Notes under the pieces: model-generated
What the model was told of the DNA's origin: nothing
The model's input: the letters and a program-made list of their open reading frames with translations, nothing else
Databases searched by the model: none
Position numbers and translations under genes: made by a program
Assembly (NCBI RefSeq): GCF_009821115.1
Contig: NZ_VYTY01000001.1
Span: forward strand, 248,001 to 312,000
Source of the DNA: Nitrincola alkalisediminis
GTDB taxonomy: Bacteria; Pseudomonadota; Gammaproteobacteria; Pseudomonadales; Balneatricaceae
Length of the DNA: 64,000 bases
Direction: 5' to 3'
In this document: positions 37,614 to 47,078 of the stretch, piece after piece
How positions within the stretch are numbered: the stretch's first letter is position 1
How the letters are laid out: every line of letters starts with the position of its first letter

Positions 37614-38726
37614 TCAAGCAGATAGGTAACGGTCTTGGTATTCGTTACGCAGGGCGACATACCAAGGCTCCTGAATTGGCCACCACCAGAGGTTTTTCAG
37701 GTCATCTTCTGTATAAGAATCAATGAAGAACTGCTTGGTTTCTTCTGGTAACAGCTCTGCAGCCCCTTTAGAAGTGGAGTTATACCCCGTTGCTTTAACA
37801 AACATTGCGCCAGCTTCAGGGGTGTAATACCAGTTAATAAACTCGTACACTGCATCGACATTGTTCGCATTTTTGGGAATAACAAAGCCCTCCATCCAAG
37901 CCATCGCACCCTCTTTGGGTGCCGCGTAGGCCATGGGCTCACCGTCTTTAATCAGGTTGAAGGCTGTGCTGTCCCAGGTTTGTCCGATGATTGCACCATT
38001 GGCCAAGAATGCTCCTTGTGCTTCATTTTCAGTGGACCAGAACTGGGCGATCATGTGCTTGTGCTCGGTGGCCACTTTCAAAATGACATCAAAGTTAGCA
38101 CGCATAGCCTGCTCGTTCTTGTAGGAGTCCAGCAGTGGGAAGGGTAATTTCCCTGCTTTTTCCAGCCACAGACCGATACCGACCAGAGCCGAATGGCCAC
38201 GTACCGTGACACCATCTGCGTGCTCAGGAAGCCACAAGTCACCGTAGCTGAGGTTGTTACGGTCCACTTTGGCCAGCTCTTTGTTGTAGCAGATGGCTTC
38301 CGTACCCCAGTCGGAAGGGGCAAAGTAACGTTTGCCATCGACAATGCCACCCACTTCAGAGCCTTCTATCGCGCTTTCCAAGGCACCGTCCCAGTTAATG
38401 CGGCGGGTGTCCAGCGGTTGTACCAGATCAAACTCGACATAACCCGGCACACGGTCCACGGTTGGCATAATAATATCGAAACCGCTGCCGTCGGTAGCAC
38501 GCAGTGAGTTCATCAGTTCATCATTGGTACCGTAGGGGGTGAAGGTGGCATTAATGCCTGTTTTTGCTTTGAAATCGGCGAGCATTTCATCCGTGATGTA
38601 GCCTGCCCAGGCATAGATCCGCAGTTCACGGCTGGAGGCCAGTGTACTGTTAATAAAAAATGGACTGACGGCAAGTGTTCCAGCCGCAGCAGCTCCTTTC
38701 AAAAATTGGCGACGTGAGACGGTCAT
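37614..38726 (-). CDS. Periplasmic substrate-binding protein, PotD type, Tat-exported
   Basis: Receptor of the ABC importer (370 aa). The N-terminus SRRQFLKGAAAAGTLAVSPFF is a twin-arginine signal. ELRIYAWAGYITDEMLADFKAKTGINATFTPYGTNDELM and APKEGAMAWMEGFVIPKNANN are typical of polyamine-type binding proteins. Conserved acidic residues that hold polyamine amines are not easy to assign by eye, and the coupled GDPD gene suggests a glycerophosphodiester or its choline/ethanolamine moiety instead. It is the first gene of the five-gene operon. Confidence 0.88.
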   Translation of the reverse strand: MTVSRRQFLKGAAAAGTLAVSPFFINSTLASSRELRIYAWAGYITDEMLADFKAKTGINATFTPYGTNDELMNSLRATDGSGFDIIMPTVDRVPGYVEFDLVQPLDTRRINWDGALESAIEGSEVGGIVDGKRYFAPSDWGTEAICYNKELAKVDRNNLSYGDLWLPEHADGVTVRGHSALVGIGLWLEKAGKLPFPLLDSYKNEQAMRANFDVILKVATEHKHMIAQFWSTENEAQGAFLANGAIIGQTWDSTAFNLIKDGEPMAYAAPKEGAMAWMEGFVIPKNANNVDAVYEFINWYYTPEAGAMFVKATGYNSTSKGAAELLPEETKQFFIDSYTEDDLKNLWWWPIQEPWYVALRNEYQDRYLSA

Positions 38727-38822
38727 GGCGTATTCCTGATCTTAAATAAATAACTTGGATGTTCATCAAGGTTAGACCATATTCCATAAAAGTGAAATAT
38801 TTATGAAAATACGAACATAAGC

Positions 38823-38852
38823 GAAAAAATAAACGCACAATAGGTGCGTTTA
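38823..38852 (-). terminator. Rho-independent terminator after the DMT transporter gene
   Basis: AAACGCAC (38831-38838) pairs with GTGCGTTT (38844-38851), and on the minus strand a run of six T follows directly. It closes the recC-DMT transcript, about 80 bases past the DMT stop codon, and so separates it from the PotD-type operon. Confidence 0.85.
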
Positions 38853-38931
38853 GATGGGCTGTAGCTGCGATGGAGGGAATAACGACGGCGATGACGGCGG
38901 TGACTAAAGACAACGCCGCCGCCAATCTAGA

Positions 38932-39852
38932 TTATGTCCGTTGAGACACACCCACTCCCACCAAGATCAACGCCAATGCAACAAAGTGATTAATCTGAAG
39001 TTGTTCACCCATAAAAACGATACCGACAATCACCGCCCACACCGGAATCATATAGTTAATTAAGGAGACAAAGCTGGGACCCGCCATGTACACCAGTTTC
39101 ATGTAGATCACAGTCGCAATTCCGGTGCACATCAGCCCTAATACGGCGACAGCAATTAACACCGATTCAGACAGTTGTCCGATGGTGCTAAAAGTGGGAA
39201 TACCGGGATACAGTGTGCCAGCATGGCCAAAGCCACTGGTCATACTGGCAATCGGGAAGGTCATCATCGCCCCCATGGCCAGTATAGAGGCCGACGTGGA
39301 CCAAGGGTCACTAGCGGGCTTGCGTCGAGCAATAATGGTATTGCAGCCATAACAGATGGCGGCGGTCAGAACGGCAAATTGTCCGAGCAATGCTTGGCTG
39401 TTAAAGCTCAGGTGTTGCAGCGCTTGGGGACCGATCAGTACTAGAATGCCTATAAAACCCAAGCTGAAACCAACGAGTTTCGCGCGTGTGAGCGTTTCAC
39501 CCTGTATAAAAAAATGCGCCAACACAATGGTAACCAAGGGCATTACCGCCATCAAAATGCCTGCTAACGCACTGTCAATGTATTGCTGCCCCCAACTAAT
39601 TAATGAAAAGGGAATCAGGTTGCCGATGAGGGACATGGTTAAAATATACGCCCAAACTCGAGCACCACGAGGCATTTGACGTCGGAATAACAATGCAAGC
39701 GGAAACAACAAAGAACAGGCCAATAGGTTGCGCAAGAATACAAGGGTGGCGGGACTGAGTTCTTTCACGGCTATAGACGTAAAGGCAAATGAAACGCCCC
39801 AAATCATCGCTAATAGAACAAGTAAGCCCCAATGTGTTAAAGGACGATGCAT
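38932..39852 (-). CDS. EamA/DMT family transporter
   Basis: Inner-membrane protein of 306 residues with ten predicted segments made of two EamA repeats. GLLVLLAMIWGVSFAFTSIAVKELSPATLVFLRN opens the first repeat and AGPSFVSLINYMIPVWAVIVGIVFMGEQL lies in the second. Members export amino acids or other metabolites; the substrate is unknown. It starts 8 bases after the recC stop and so is cotranscribed with recC. Confidence 0.92.
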   Translation of the reverse strand: MHRPLTHWGLLVLLAMIWGVSFAFTSIAVKELSPATLVFLRNLLACSLLFPLALLFRRQMPRGARVWAYILTMSLIGNLIPFSLISWGQQYIDSALAGILMAVMPLVTIVLAHFFIQGETLTRAKLVGFSLGFIGILVLIGPQALQHLSFNSQALLGQFAVLTAAICYGCNTIIARRKPASDPWSTSASILAMGAMMTFPIASMTSGFGHAGTLYPGIPTFSTIGQLSESVLIAVAVLGLMCTGIATVIYMKLVYMAGPSFVSLINYMIPVWAVIVGIVFMGEQLQINHFVALALILVGVGVSQRT

Positions 39853-39860
39853 AGTTTTAT

Positions 39861-42800
39861 CTACTTTAATGTATTCAAAATGAGATGATCGAGTATTGGC
39901 TGAAACAAGCGGTTGCTGAGTTCCATAAAGCGGCCGTCCCGAATGAAGTCCTCGAAACGAGGCCAGAGTCGTTGCAAGGCAAGGTTCTGCTGCACTTCAC
40001 CCATGAGTTGATAGTTGCCCTGGTAAGCATCCTGAGCCTCAATCAATTCGGAACCCTCTTTACTCGGTTTAATAAAGGCCCCGCTGGTTTTGGCTGAAAA
40101 AGGGAGAGGGGACTGCAAATTGTCAGACCAACTTGTCATGAGCTGCTGCAAAAGCTCAGTCGCCTTTTGAGCCTCTAAAGGCGTTAAAAAAAGCTGGGTG
40201 TCGGGCGCGAGTATTTCAGTGAAGGTTTCCCCTTTCAATTGAGCTGCCAAGTGATAAGGCCATTGGCGCACAAGGTGATGCCATTTAAGTGCCTTGCCCT
40301 GCCAAACTTGGCTGGGTAGGATCAGTAAGCGACGGCGCTCTCCCACCGAATTGATCCGAATATCCAGTAGAACGTCGTCTAAAACGATCATGCCCTGCTC
40401 AAGTAACACGGCCTCAGAATGCGAGGTAGCGTAGGGAAAGTCTGCCGCACGCTCTTGATACACACCCAGAGGGTTGATTAATGGAGCAATCAGTTCATCA
40501 GCATAAAGATGCCCAAAGGGCGCTAATGGCAGCTGACCTCGGCGTTGTTGTTTTAGAACCGCCTGCTGTAATTTCTGGCCTACATTGAGTTCGGGCTCCG
40601 TTTGCAACTGATGTAAGATCGACTCAAGCAGTTGTTGCCGTTGTGCCCAAGCGTCAAGCCCCGAAATCGCGAAGGCCTCGTGGTCTTCTCCGGTTGGGTC
40701 AGGATCATTGAACACAACCCCTAAACGTTCTGCAAAAAATGCTTGTGCAGGGACTTTCAGTAACTGCCCCAAATGTGCGAGTGAAATTGGCGGCGGTGCA
40801 TCCGTGCTTAAGGGAGGCAGTTCAAACATGTCAGATGCTGCGATAGAAGGGGCTAGGTGAATCTCTTGCCACTCCTTCGCATAGGTTTTGTGGGGCGAAT
40901 CTTCCGAAAAATACGCCTGACTAAACGGTTGCAAAGGGTATTCAAAGGTGATCTGTTTCAGCTGTTCGGCGCTTGAAACGTTAAGGATGTGGTCACGGAG
41001 TTGCCCAATGAGAACTGAAGGGGGGCGTTCTGTGTTGTCCCTGATATTGCGTCCAACCCAACTGATATAGAGTCCGTCCCGCGCGGAGAGTAGCGCTTCA
41101 AGAAATAAATAGCGGTCATCCTCTCGGCGCGAGCGATCACCTGCACGGTAATCCAATGGCATTAAATCAAAGTCAGGTTGCATGACCTGGCGTGGGTAGT
41201 CGCTTTCATTCATGCCGAGTAAGCAGATATGACGAAAAGGCACGGCCCTCATTGGCATCAGCGTTGCGAAATTGACAGCACCGGCCATGAAGCGTTGATT
41301 CAGTCCTGTTTGATCTATCTGTCCTAAAATCGTGTCTCGGACCATGTGCAAAGGTAAAGGGTCCGAAAAGGCGGCATGTTCACAGTGCTCTTGCCAAGTT
41401 TGAAGACCTAACTCGATGCGTGTCAGCAATAGCTCATCACGGCTGTCTTGTGCAATAAAAAAGTCTTGGCACAGTGTGCGCAAGAGCGATACCCATTCTG
41501 AGGGGGCTAAGGGCGCTTGCAGTTTAAGCCAATAGTGATCCAGTGTTTCAATAAAACGGACCAGAGCACCTGCCAGCGTGGCGCTTAAGCCGCCAACTTC
41601 TGCATACGGTTCGATGCCCTGCCAAGCCTCTTCTTGACCGAGGGTGTACCCGAGCAGCATGCGTTTTAATCCAAAACGCCAGGTGTTTTGCTCTTGATCG
41701 GGTGGCAGACCAAAGCTCTCGCGATGGGTTGCATCCAATCCCCAGCGAATCCCTGAGTCCTCAATCCAATGGTGCAGCAAAGGCTTGTCTAAAGCGGTAA
41801 TGGCAAATTTGGCCTGTAGGGCAGGGACATCTAAAAGATCGAGGATTTCACTGACACTGAAGCGCGAACCCGGAAGGTTCAGCAAACTCTCCAGTGCAAT
41901 TAATAGGGGCGCTTGGTGTCGTTGTCCTTGATCTGACAGGGTAAAAGGGATGTAACGCGTATCGTCAAAGCCGATGCGTCCAAAAACCGCACGAATATGA
42001 GGTGCGTACTGATTGATATCCGGTACCATGACCAAAATATCACGGGGACGAAGGTCCGGATGTTGAGCAAAGAGCCCTAATACATAATCTTGTAAAATCT
42101 CAACCTCACGTTGCGCGCTGTGGGCAATGTGGAAGGTTAGGCTTTGGTCCGATGAGTCAATTGGGCGTGTGCGTGCTTTGCTTTCATCAAGGCTGCGCAA
42201 GGATAAAATATCGCTTTGCAATTGCTTCAGCAGCGAGTCCTCACCCGGTTCTTCAAATAAGTCGATGGAGAGCTTTTGTTGCTGGAAGTGTTCTTCGTAG
42301 CTGTCTTTTTGGTCAAACTCATCTAACAGCCGAATGTAATCGCGTCCTTGTTTGCCCCAAGATCCGAGCAAGGGATTGGCATGAAGATAAAGATGTTCAT
42401 CGGAGATATCCGTTTGCCATTTAAGAGGATGGCGTTTAAAGCGTTCGGTAAACAAACGACGAGATTGAACCGGATCAATAATATCCCCCCAGAAATACTG
42501 ACAGGGATTAGAGACACAGAGTAACACTTGAGTCACCTGTGAGACGCGCTCCAGAACTTGCACGGTTTGTTTGGGTAATGACGAGATGCCAAACACCACT
42601 ACACGTTTAGGAAGGTTTAGTGACATTTCGGGAGTGATTGAGGTTTTCAAAAAACGTTGATGCACTTGTGCACGGCTGGTATGGCGGTCCACCTCTGACA
42701 TATCCGCAATGATCTGTCGCCAAAGTTCCGCTTGCCAGAGTTGACCCTCAGGCAGTGGGATCTTGTCGCCCTTTTGTGTCATGCAATCAACATGCTTTGA

Positions 42801-43286
42801 CCAGTCCTCTAACCAATCAGCACGATACACCTGATACTGGTCATAAAGATCGGCAAGGCGCTGTGCCAATTGAAAGCGTTTACGTTGCTGATGATCATCC
42901 TTTAAAAAGCGTGATAGTGGTTGGAACTCAGGTCGATCCATCAATGAAGGCAGCAATCTTAGCAAGCGCCAGGTTAAGGGGTGTTTATCATAGGCCGAGT
43001 TGATGGGGAGATCGCCCAATACCGAACGATAGACTTGCCAGACATAACTCGCGGGCAAGCTAATGTTTAAGGCGGTTGCGATGTCACAGCCTCCACCGAC
43101 GTCCGCTTCGTCTTCGGCCAGTGCGAGTTTTAACCATTGCGCTATCCCATTGCTCTGCACCAGCAACACTTCATTTTCCAGCGGGGGCAAAGGGTGGCGT
43201 TTTAACCATTCAACGGTTAACTCACGTAAAGCTTCCAGGCGGTTGCTTTGCACAATCATAAAACCTGTTTCAATCTCTGCTGCCAT
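39861..43286 (-). CDS. recC: Exodeoxyribonuclease V subunit RecC
   Basis: Chi-recognising scaffold subunit of RecBCD (1141 aa; E. coli 1122). It has the degenerate helicase/nuclease organisation without Walker A. Family stretches include MIVQSNRLEALRELTVEWL near the start, the motif RDILVMVPDINQYAPHIRAVFG, FCHICLLGMN-like RHICLLGMNESDYPRQV, and SRREDDRYLFLEALLSARDGLYISWVGR. It is unusual in position: instead of preceding recB, it is separated from it by about 17 kb and is cotranscribed with a DMT transporter. Confidence 0.95.
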   Translation of the reverse strand: MAAEIETGFMIVQSNRLEALRELTVEWLKRHPLPPLENEVLLVQSNGIAQWLKLALAEDEADVGGGCDIATALNISLPASYVWQVYRSVLGDLPINSAYDKHPLTWRLLRLLPSLMDRPEFQPLSRFLKDDHQQRKRFQLAQRLADLYDQYQVYRADWLEDWSKHVDCMTQKGDKIPLPEGQLWQAELWRQIIADMSEVDRHTSRAQVHQRFLKTSITPEMSLNLPKRVVVFGISSLPKQTVQVLERVSQVTQVLLCVSNPCQYFWGDIIDPVQSRRLFTERFKRHPLKWQTDISDEHLYLHANPLLGSWGKQGRDYIRLLDEFDQKDSYEEHFQQQKLSIDLFEEPGEDSLLKQLQSDILSLRSLDESKARTRPIDSSDQSLTFHIAHSAQREVEILQDYVLGLFAQHPDLRPRDILVMVPDINQYAPHIRAVFGRIGFDDTRYIPFTLSDQGQRHQAPLLIALESLLNLPGSRFSVSEILDLLDVPALQAKFAITALDKPLLHHWIEDSGIRWGLDATHRESFGLPPDQEQNTWRFGLKRMLLGYTLGQEEAWQGIEPYAEVGGLSATLAGALVRFIETLDHYWLKLQAPLAPSEWVSLLRTLCQDFFIAQDSRDELLLTRIELGLQTWQEHCEHAAFSDPLPLHMVRDTILGQIDQTGLNQRFMAGAVNFATLMPMRAVPFRHICLLGMNESDYPRQVMQPDFDLMPLDYRAGDRSRREDDRYLFLEALLSARDGLYISWVGRNIRDNTERPPSVLIGQLRDHILNVSSAEQLKQITFEYPLQPFSQAYFSEDSPHKTYAKEWQEIHLAPSIAASDMFELPPLSTDAPPPISLAHLGQLLKVPAQAFFAERLGVVFNDPDPTGEDHEAFAISGLDAWAQRQQLLESILHQLQTEPELNVGQKLQQAVLKQQRRGQLPLAPFGHLYADELIAPLINPLGVYQERAADFPYATSHSEAVLLEQGMIVLDDVLLDIRINSVGERRRLLILPSQVWQGKALKWHHLVRQWPYHLAAQLKGETFTEILAPDTQLFLTPLEAQKATELLQQLMTSWSDNLQSPLPFSAKTSGAFIKPSKEGSELIEAQDAYQGNYQLMGEVQQNLALQRLWPRFEDFIRDGRFMELSNRLFQPILDHLILNTLK

Positions 43287-43493
43287 TGAGTCTTGCCTGT
43301 TTTGCGAGTGACAAAGATCCTAAGTGTAACAGTTGATTATCCGAAAGTGAGGGGATGTGTTGTTGATATTCGTCAAATCAAAAGGAGAATAAAGTGGCGT
43401 TCAATCGAGACACGGATGTAGGGTTCAGTTAAGCTTTCATTCGTCCTATACCTTATCGGCCAAGTGATTGGTGTGATTTTAAAGAGAGTCATC

Positions 43494-43793
43494 ATGAGCG
43501 ATCTTAATTCCAGCGTGACAGAAAAACCGAGCATTACGATTCGTTATTGCACCCAGTGTCAGTGGTTGTTACGAGCGGCTTGGTTAGCACAAGAGCTGCT
43601 GTCAACCTTTAGTGATGATTTGGCGTCCGTTACACTGGAGCCTGCGACAGGCGGGGTGTTTGAGATTACCTGTCAAGGACAACGCTTATGGGAGCGCAAA
43701 GCGGATGGTGGCTTTCCAGAAGCAAAAGTCCTTAAGCAGCGTGTGCGTGATTTAGTGTGGCCAAGCCGCGATTTAGGCCATAACGATCGCTAA
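43494..43793 (+). CDS. SelT/SelW/SelH (Rdx) family protein
   Basis: Small thioredoxin-like redox protein (99 aa from the chosen ATG, which follows AGAGAG). The motif IRYCTQCQWLLRAAWLAQELL has Cys19-x-x-Cys22 at the end of the first strand, and the end RKADGGFPEAKVLKQRVRD is the family closing helix. The residue at the usual selenocysteine site is an ordinary Cys. Role in the cell is undefined. Confidence 0.9.
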   Translation: MSDLNSSVTEKPSITIRYCTQCQWLLRAAWLAQELLSTFSDDLASVTLEPATGGVFEITCQGQRLWERKADGGFPEAKVLKQRVRDLVWPSRDLGHNDR

Positions 43794-43880
43794 GTTCGTA
43801 TTGCAGTGCAAAAAAATTAAGTCAAAATTAAGCCGGGTTTACAGTTGAAGTCATCCTGATTTGGATTAATATGCAGTCAT

Positions 43881-43898
43881 AACTTAAACGATTAAGTT
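43881..43898. promoter_or_regulatory. LacI-type operator upstream of the alpha-glucoside operon
   Basis: AACTTAAACGATTAAGTT is an inverted repeat with 8 of 9 positions symmetric and a central CG, the usual form of a LacI-family operator. It lies about 35 bases before the binding-protein gene; the LacI-type gene at the end of this operon is the natural candidate to bind it. Confidence 0.65.
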
Positions 43899-43931
43899 AA
43901 TGTTCCTATAAAAACAATAAAAGGTATAGGT

Positions 43932-45203
43932 ATGCATATTAATAAAGCATCAGGGCTTGGAATCACTGTATTTGCAGCTGGCTTACTCGCCGGCGCCGTT
44001 CACGCTGCGACCTTGACGATCTCTTGTGGAGCTGTAGGGTCTGAGTTACAACTCTGTGAAGAAGGCACAAAGCTGTGGAGCGAAAAAACAGGCCATAAAG
44101 TTGAGTTGGTTTCAACACCCAACTCGTCCACAGAGCGTTTGTCTTTGTACCAGCAACTCTTGTCGGCTCGATCAAAGGATATCGATGTATTTCAGATCGA
44201 TGTCGTTTGGCCTGGCTTACTGGCGCCGCATTTGTTGGATTTAAAACCGCATTTTGAAGCGCTTGAATCCCAGCATTTTGAATCCCTCATTACCAATAAT
44301 ACCGTTGACGGTCGTTTGGTGGCCATGCCATGGTTTACCGATGCGGGTGTATTGTATTACCGCTCCGATCTTTTGGAAAAATACCAGTTAGAGGTACCGA
44401 GCACTTGGGAAGAACTCACCCAGACAGCCCAGCATGTTCAGGAACAAGAGCGCGCCGCGGGGCAGGCACAATTTTGGGGATTTGTATGGCAGGGACGTGC
44501 ATATGAAGGGCTCACCTGTGATGCACTTGAGTGGATCTACAGCTATAACGGCGGCACGATTGTTGATGCAGATGGAAAGGTCACCATCAACAATCCAGGC
44601 GCTATATCCGCATTGGAAATGGCTGCTAGCTGGGTGAATACCATTTCACCACCGGGCGTTTTAAGCTATGCCGAAGAAGAATCTCGTGGGGTGTTTCAGT
44701 CAGGTAATGCATTGTTTATGCGCAACTGGCCCTATGCTTGGTCTTTAGGCCAATCTGACGGAAGTCCTATCCGTGGCAAAATCGGCGTAACGGCGTTACC
44801 GAAGGGCGGTGAAGACGGGCGTCCTGCGGGAACGCTAGGGGGATGGCAGTTAGCCGTTTCTCAATACTCTGAAAATGCCGAGCTGGCCGTGGATCTCGTG
44901 CGCTTTTTGACCAGTTATGATGAGCAAAAGCGTCGAGCCTTGATCGGCTCCTACAACCCAACACTGCCTGCGCTGTACGAAGATACCGAGGTACTTGATC
45001 TCGTTCCATTCTTTGGCGAGTTGTATGAAACCTTCCTCAATGGTGTACCGCGTCCGTCCTCAGTGACTGGAAACAGTTACGGACGTGTGAGTAATGCCAC
45101 CTTTAATGCTGTTCACAGTGTTTTATCCGGCTCGCAAAGTGCTGAAAAAGCTGTGCAAGAGTTAGAAAGTCAACTCAACCGTATGAGTCGTCGCGGCTGG
45201 TAA
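43932..45203 (+). CDS. Sugar ABC transporter substrate-binding protein (ThuE/AglE type)
   Basis: Periplasmic receptor for an oligosaccharide such as trehalose, maltose or another alpha-glucoside (423 aa). Signal peptide about residues 1-25 (ending VHAA). The mature protein has the CUT1 binding-protein pattern: ERLSLYQQLLSARSKDIDVFQIDVVWPG, MPWFTDAGVLYYRSDLLEKY, ALFMRNWPYAW and GTLGGWQLAVSQYSENAE. It is the first gene of a six-gene sugar operon and is followed by a strong intercistronic hairpin. Confidence 0.93.
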   Translation: MHINKASGLGITVFAAGLLAGAVHAATLTISCGAVGSELQLCEEGTKLWSEKTGHKVELVSTPNSSTERLSLYQQLLSARSKDIDVFQIDVVWPGLLAPHLLDLKPHFEALESQHFESLITNNTVDGRLVAMPWFTDAGVLYYRSDLLEKYQLEVPSTWEELTQTAQHVQEQERAAGQAQFWGFVWQGRAYEGLTCDALEWIYSYNGGTIVDADGKVTINNPGAISALEMAASWVNTISPPGVLSYAEEESRGVFQSGNALFMRNWPYAWSLGQSDGSPIRGKIGVTALPKGGEDGRPAGTLGGWQLAVSQYSENAELAVDLVRFLTSYDEQKRRALIGSYNPTLPALYEDTEVLDLVPFFGELYETFLNGVPRPSSVTGNSYGRVSNATFNAVHSVLSGSQSAEKAVQELESQLNRMSRRGW

Positions 45204-45209
45204 GCGGGG

Positions 45210-45240
45210 TCGGTGATCGGGCAGGGTGCTTGATCACCGA
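45210..45240 (+). other. Intercistronic stem-loop after the sugar-binding protein gene
   Basis: TCGGTGATC and GATCACCGA pair perfectly over a 13-base loop, with no T run. It probably stabilises the binding-protein message or reduces read-through into the permease genes. Confidence 0.7.
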
Positions 45241-45266
45241 TAGATCGACAAGAGCGGAGTCAACAG

Positions 45267-46220
45267 ATGTCTACTAAATCCGATATAGCGCAATCAATGC
45301 CAGCGTCCAACCGCTTGTCTTTATTGACACAGCGCAAGCGCATGGCCTGGTTGTTTCTGTCACCGATGATGTTAGTTCTACTGGCCGTGGCGGGCTGGCC
45401 CCTACTCAGAACCATCGGTTTTAGTTTTACCGATGCCAATCTGGGTAATTTACATGATTACCAGTTTATTGGTTTTGAGAACTACTTGGTGTACGAGGCA
45501 GGAGAGTGGTACGGCGTTTTAGCCGATCCCCTTTGGTGGCGAGCAGTGAAAAACACCTTGTTTTTTACCCTGGTGTCCGTCTCTGCCGAAACGTTTTTAG
45601 GCATTATTGTTGCGCTCACGCTCAATGCCCAGTTTAAAGGACGTGCCTTGGTACGAGCCGCCATTCTGATTCCTTGGGCGATCCCAACCATAGTATCAGC
45701 TCGGATGTGGGGTTGGATGCTGCATGATCAGTTTGGGATTTTAAATGATATTTTCATGACGCTGGGCTTTATTGCGGAGCCAGTGGCTTGGACCGCCGAT
45801 GCGAATTTGTCGATGTGGGCGGTCATCATGGTGGATGTTTGGAAAACCACGCCTTTTATGGCCTTGCTGACGCTCGCGGCTTTGCAAATGCTGCCGTCAG
45901 ATTGTTATGAAGCAGCCAAGGTGGATGGCATCCATCCCGTGCGTGTGTTCTTTAAAGTGACTTTGCCATTGATTGCACCTGCCTTGATGGTGGCCGTGAT
46001 CTTTAGGGTTTTGGATGCATTGCGTGTGTTCGATTTGATTTTCGTGCTCACCTCCAACAGTGCCGATACCATGTCCATGTCGGTCTATGCGCGCCAACAA
46101 TTGGTTGAGTTTCAGGATGTTGGTTATGGCTCTGCTGCCTCAACACTGCTCTTTTTTGTCATCGCCCTTTGCACGCTTGCGTACCTTTATTTAGGCAAAA
46201 AACGCATGGAGAGCTACTAA
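45267..46220 (+). CDS. Sugar ABC transporter permease (ThuF/MalF type)
   Basis: Inner-membrane permease of 317 residues with six membrane segments after a basic cytoplasmic N-terminus. The EAA loop CYEAAKVDGIHPVRVFFKVTLPLIAPALM is typical of the CUT1 sugar family. The next permease gene starts 1 base after its stop. Confidence 0.94.
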   Translation: MSTKSDIAQSMPASNRLSLLTQRKRMAWLFLSPMMLVLLAVAGWPLLRTIGFSFTDANLGNLHDYQFIGFENYLVYEAGEWYGVLADPLWWRAVKNTLFFTLVSVSAETFLGIIVALTLNAQFKGRALVRAAILIPWAIPTIVSARMWGWMLHDQFGILNDIFMTLGFIAEPVAWTADANLSMWAVIMVDVWKTTPFMALLTLAALQMLPSDCYEAAKVDGIHPVRVFFKVTLPLIAPALMVAVIFRVLDALRVFDLIFVLTSNSADTMSMSVYARQQLVEFQDVGYGSAASTLLFFVIALCTLAYLYLGKKRMESY

Positions 46221-46221
46221 T

Positions 46222-47064
46222 ATGTTGACTAAATCACTCTCTAAACTCCTCTTGCGCGTTGCATTCTGGATGTTGATTCTAGCCATTATCGTGTTTTCAA
46301 CCTTTCCATTTTACTACGCGATTTTGACGTCCTTGAAAACCAGCGAGCAGTTGTTTTCCATCGATTATATTTTAACGAGTGTTCATTTTGGCAATTATCA
46401 AACGGTGCTGAATCAGGCGTCGTTTATTCGAAGCCTAGGGAATTCGTTGTTCGTTTCGACGCTCACCGTCGTCATCTCCTTGTTGTTTGGCTTGACTGCG
46501 GCCTACGCCTTAGGACGTGTTGAGTTTAGAGGGCGCGGAGCGGTGTTACTGATGGTGCTAGGGGTGTCCATGTTCCCTCAGGTTGCTGTTTTATCTGGGT
46601 TATTTGAGGTAATACGTTGGCTTAATCTATACAACAATCCACTTGCGCTTGTGTTTTCTTACACCATTTTCACCTTGCCCTTTACTGTTTGGGTTTTGAC
46701 CACCTTTATGCGTCAACTGCCGAAAGAGTTGGAGGAGGCGGCAATAGTGGATGGTGCATCGCCAATCGTGACCCTGTTTCAAGTGTTCATGCCGTTGATG
46801 TGGCCTGCCATGGTGACAACCGGTTTATTGGCATTCATTGCGGCTTGGAATGAGTTTCTATTTGCACTGACCTTCACGCTGACCGATGACCAACGCACCG
46901 TGCCTGTCGCCATTGCGTTGATCAGTGGTGGGTCTGCGTATGAATTGCCCTGGGGCATTATTATGGCGGCGTCCGTCGTGGTGACGGTGCCATTGGTAAT
47001 TTTAGTCCTTATTTTTCAACGACGTATTGTATCTGGTTTGACAGCTGGTGCTGTTAAAGGCTAA
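46222..47064 (+). CDS. Sugar ABC transporter permease (ThuG/MalG type)
   Basis: Second permease (280 aa, six segments). The EAA loop is LEEAAIVDGASPIVTLFQVFMPLMWPAMV, and NEFLFALTFTLTDDQRTVPVAI is the usual MalG-like end. It pairs with the preceding permease and is followed 14 bases later by the alpha-glucosidase gene. Confidence 0.94.
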   Translation: MLTKSLSKLLLRVAFWMLILAIIVFSTFPFYYAILTSLKTSEQLFSIDYILTSVHFGNYQTVLNQASFIRSLGNSLFVSTLTVVISLLFGLTAAYALGRVEFRGRGAVLLMVLGVSMFPQVAVLSGLFEVIRWLNLYNNPLALVFSYTIFTLPFTVWVLTTFMRQLPKELEEAAIVDGASPIVTLFQVFMPLMWPAMVTTGLLAFIAAWNEFLFALTFTLTDDQRTVPVAIALISGGSAYELPWGIIMAASVVVTVPLVILVLIFQRRIVSGLTAGAVKG

Positions 47065-47078
47065 TCCGAGGAGAAACT

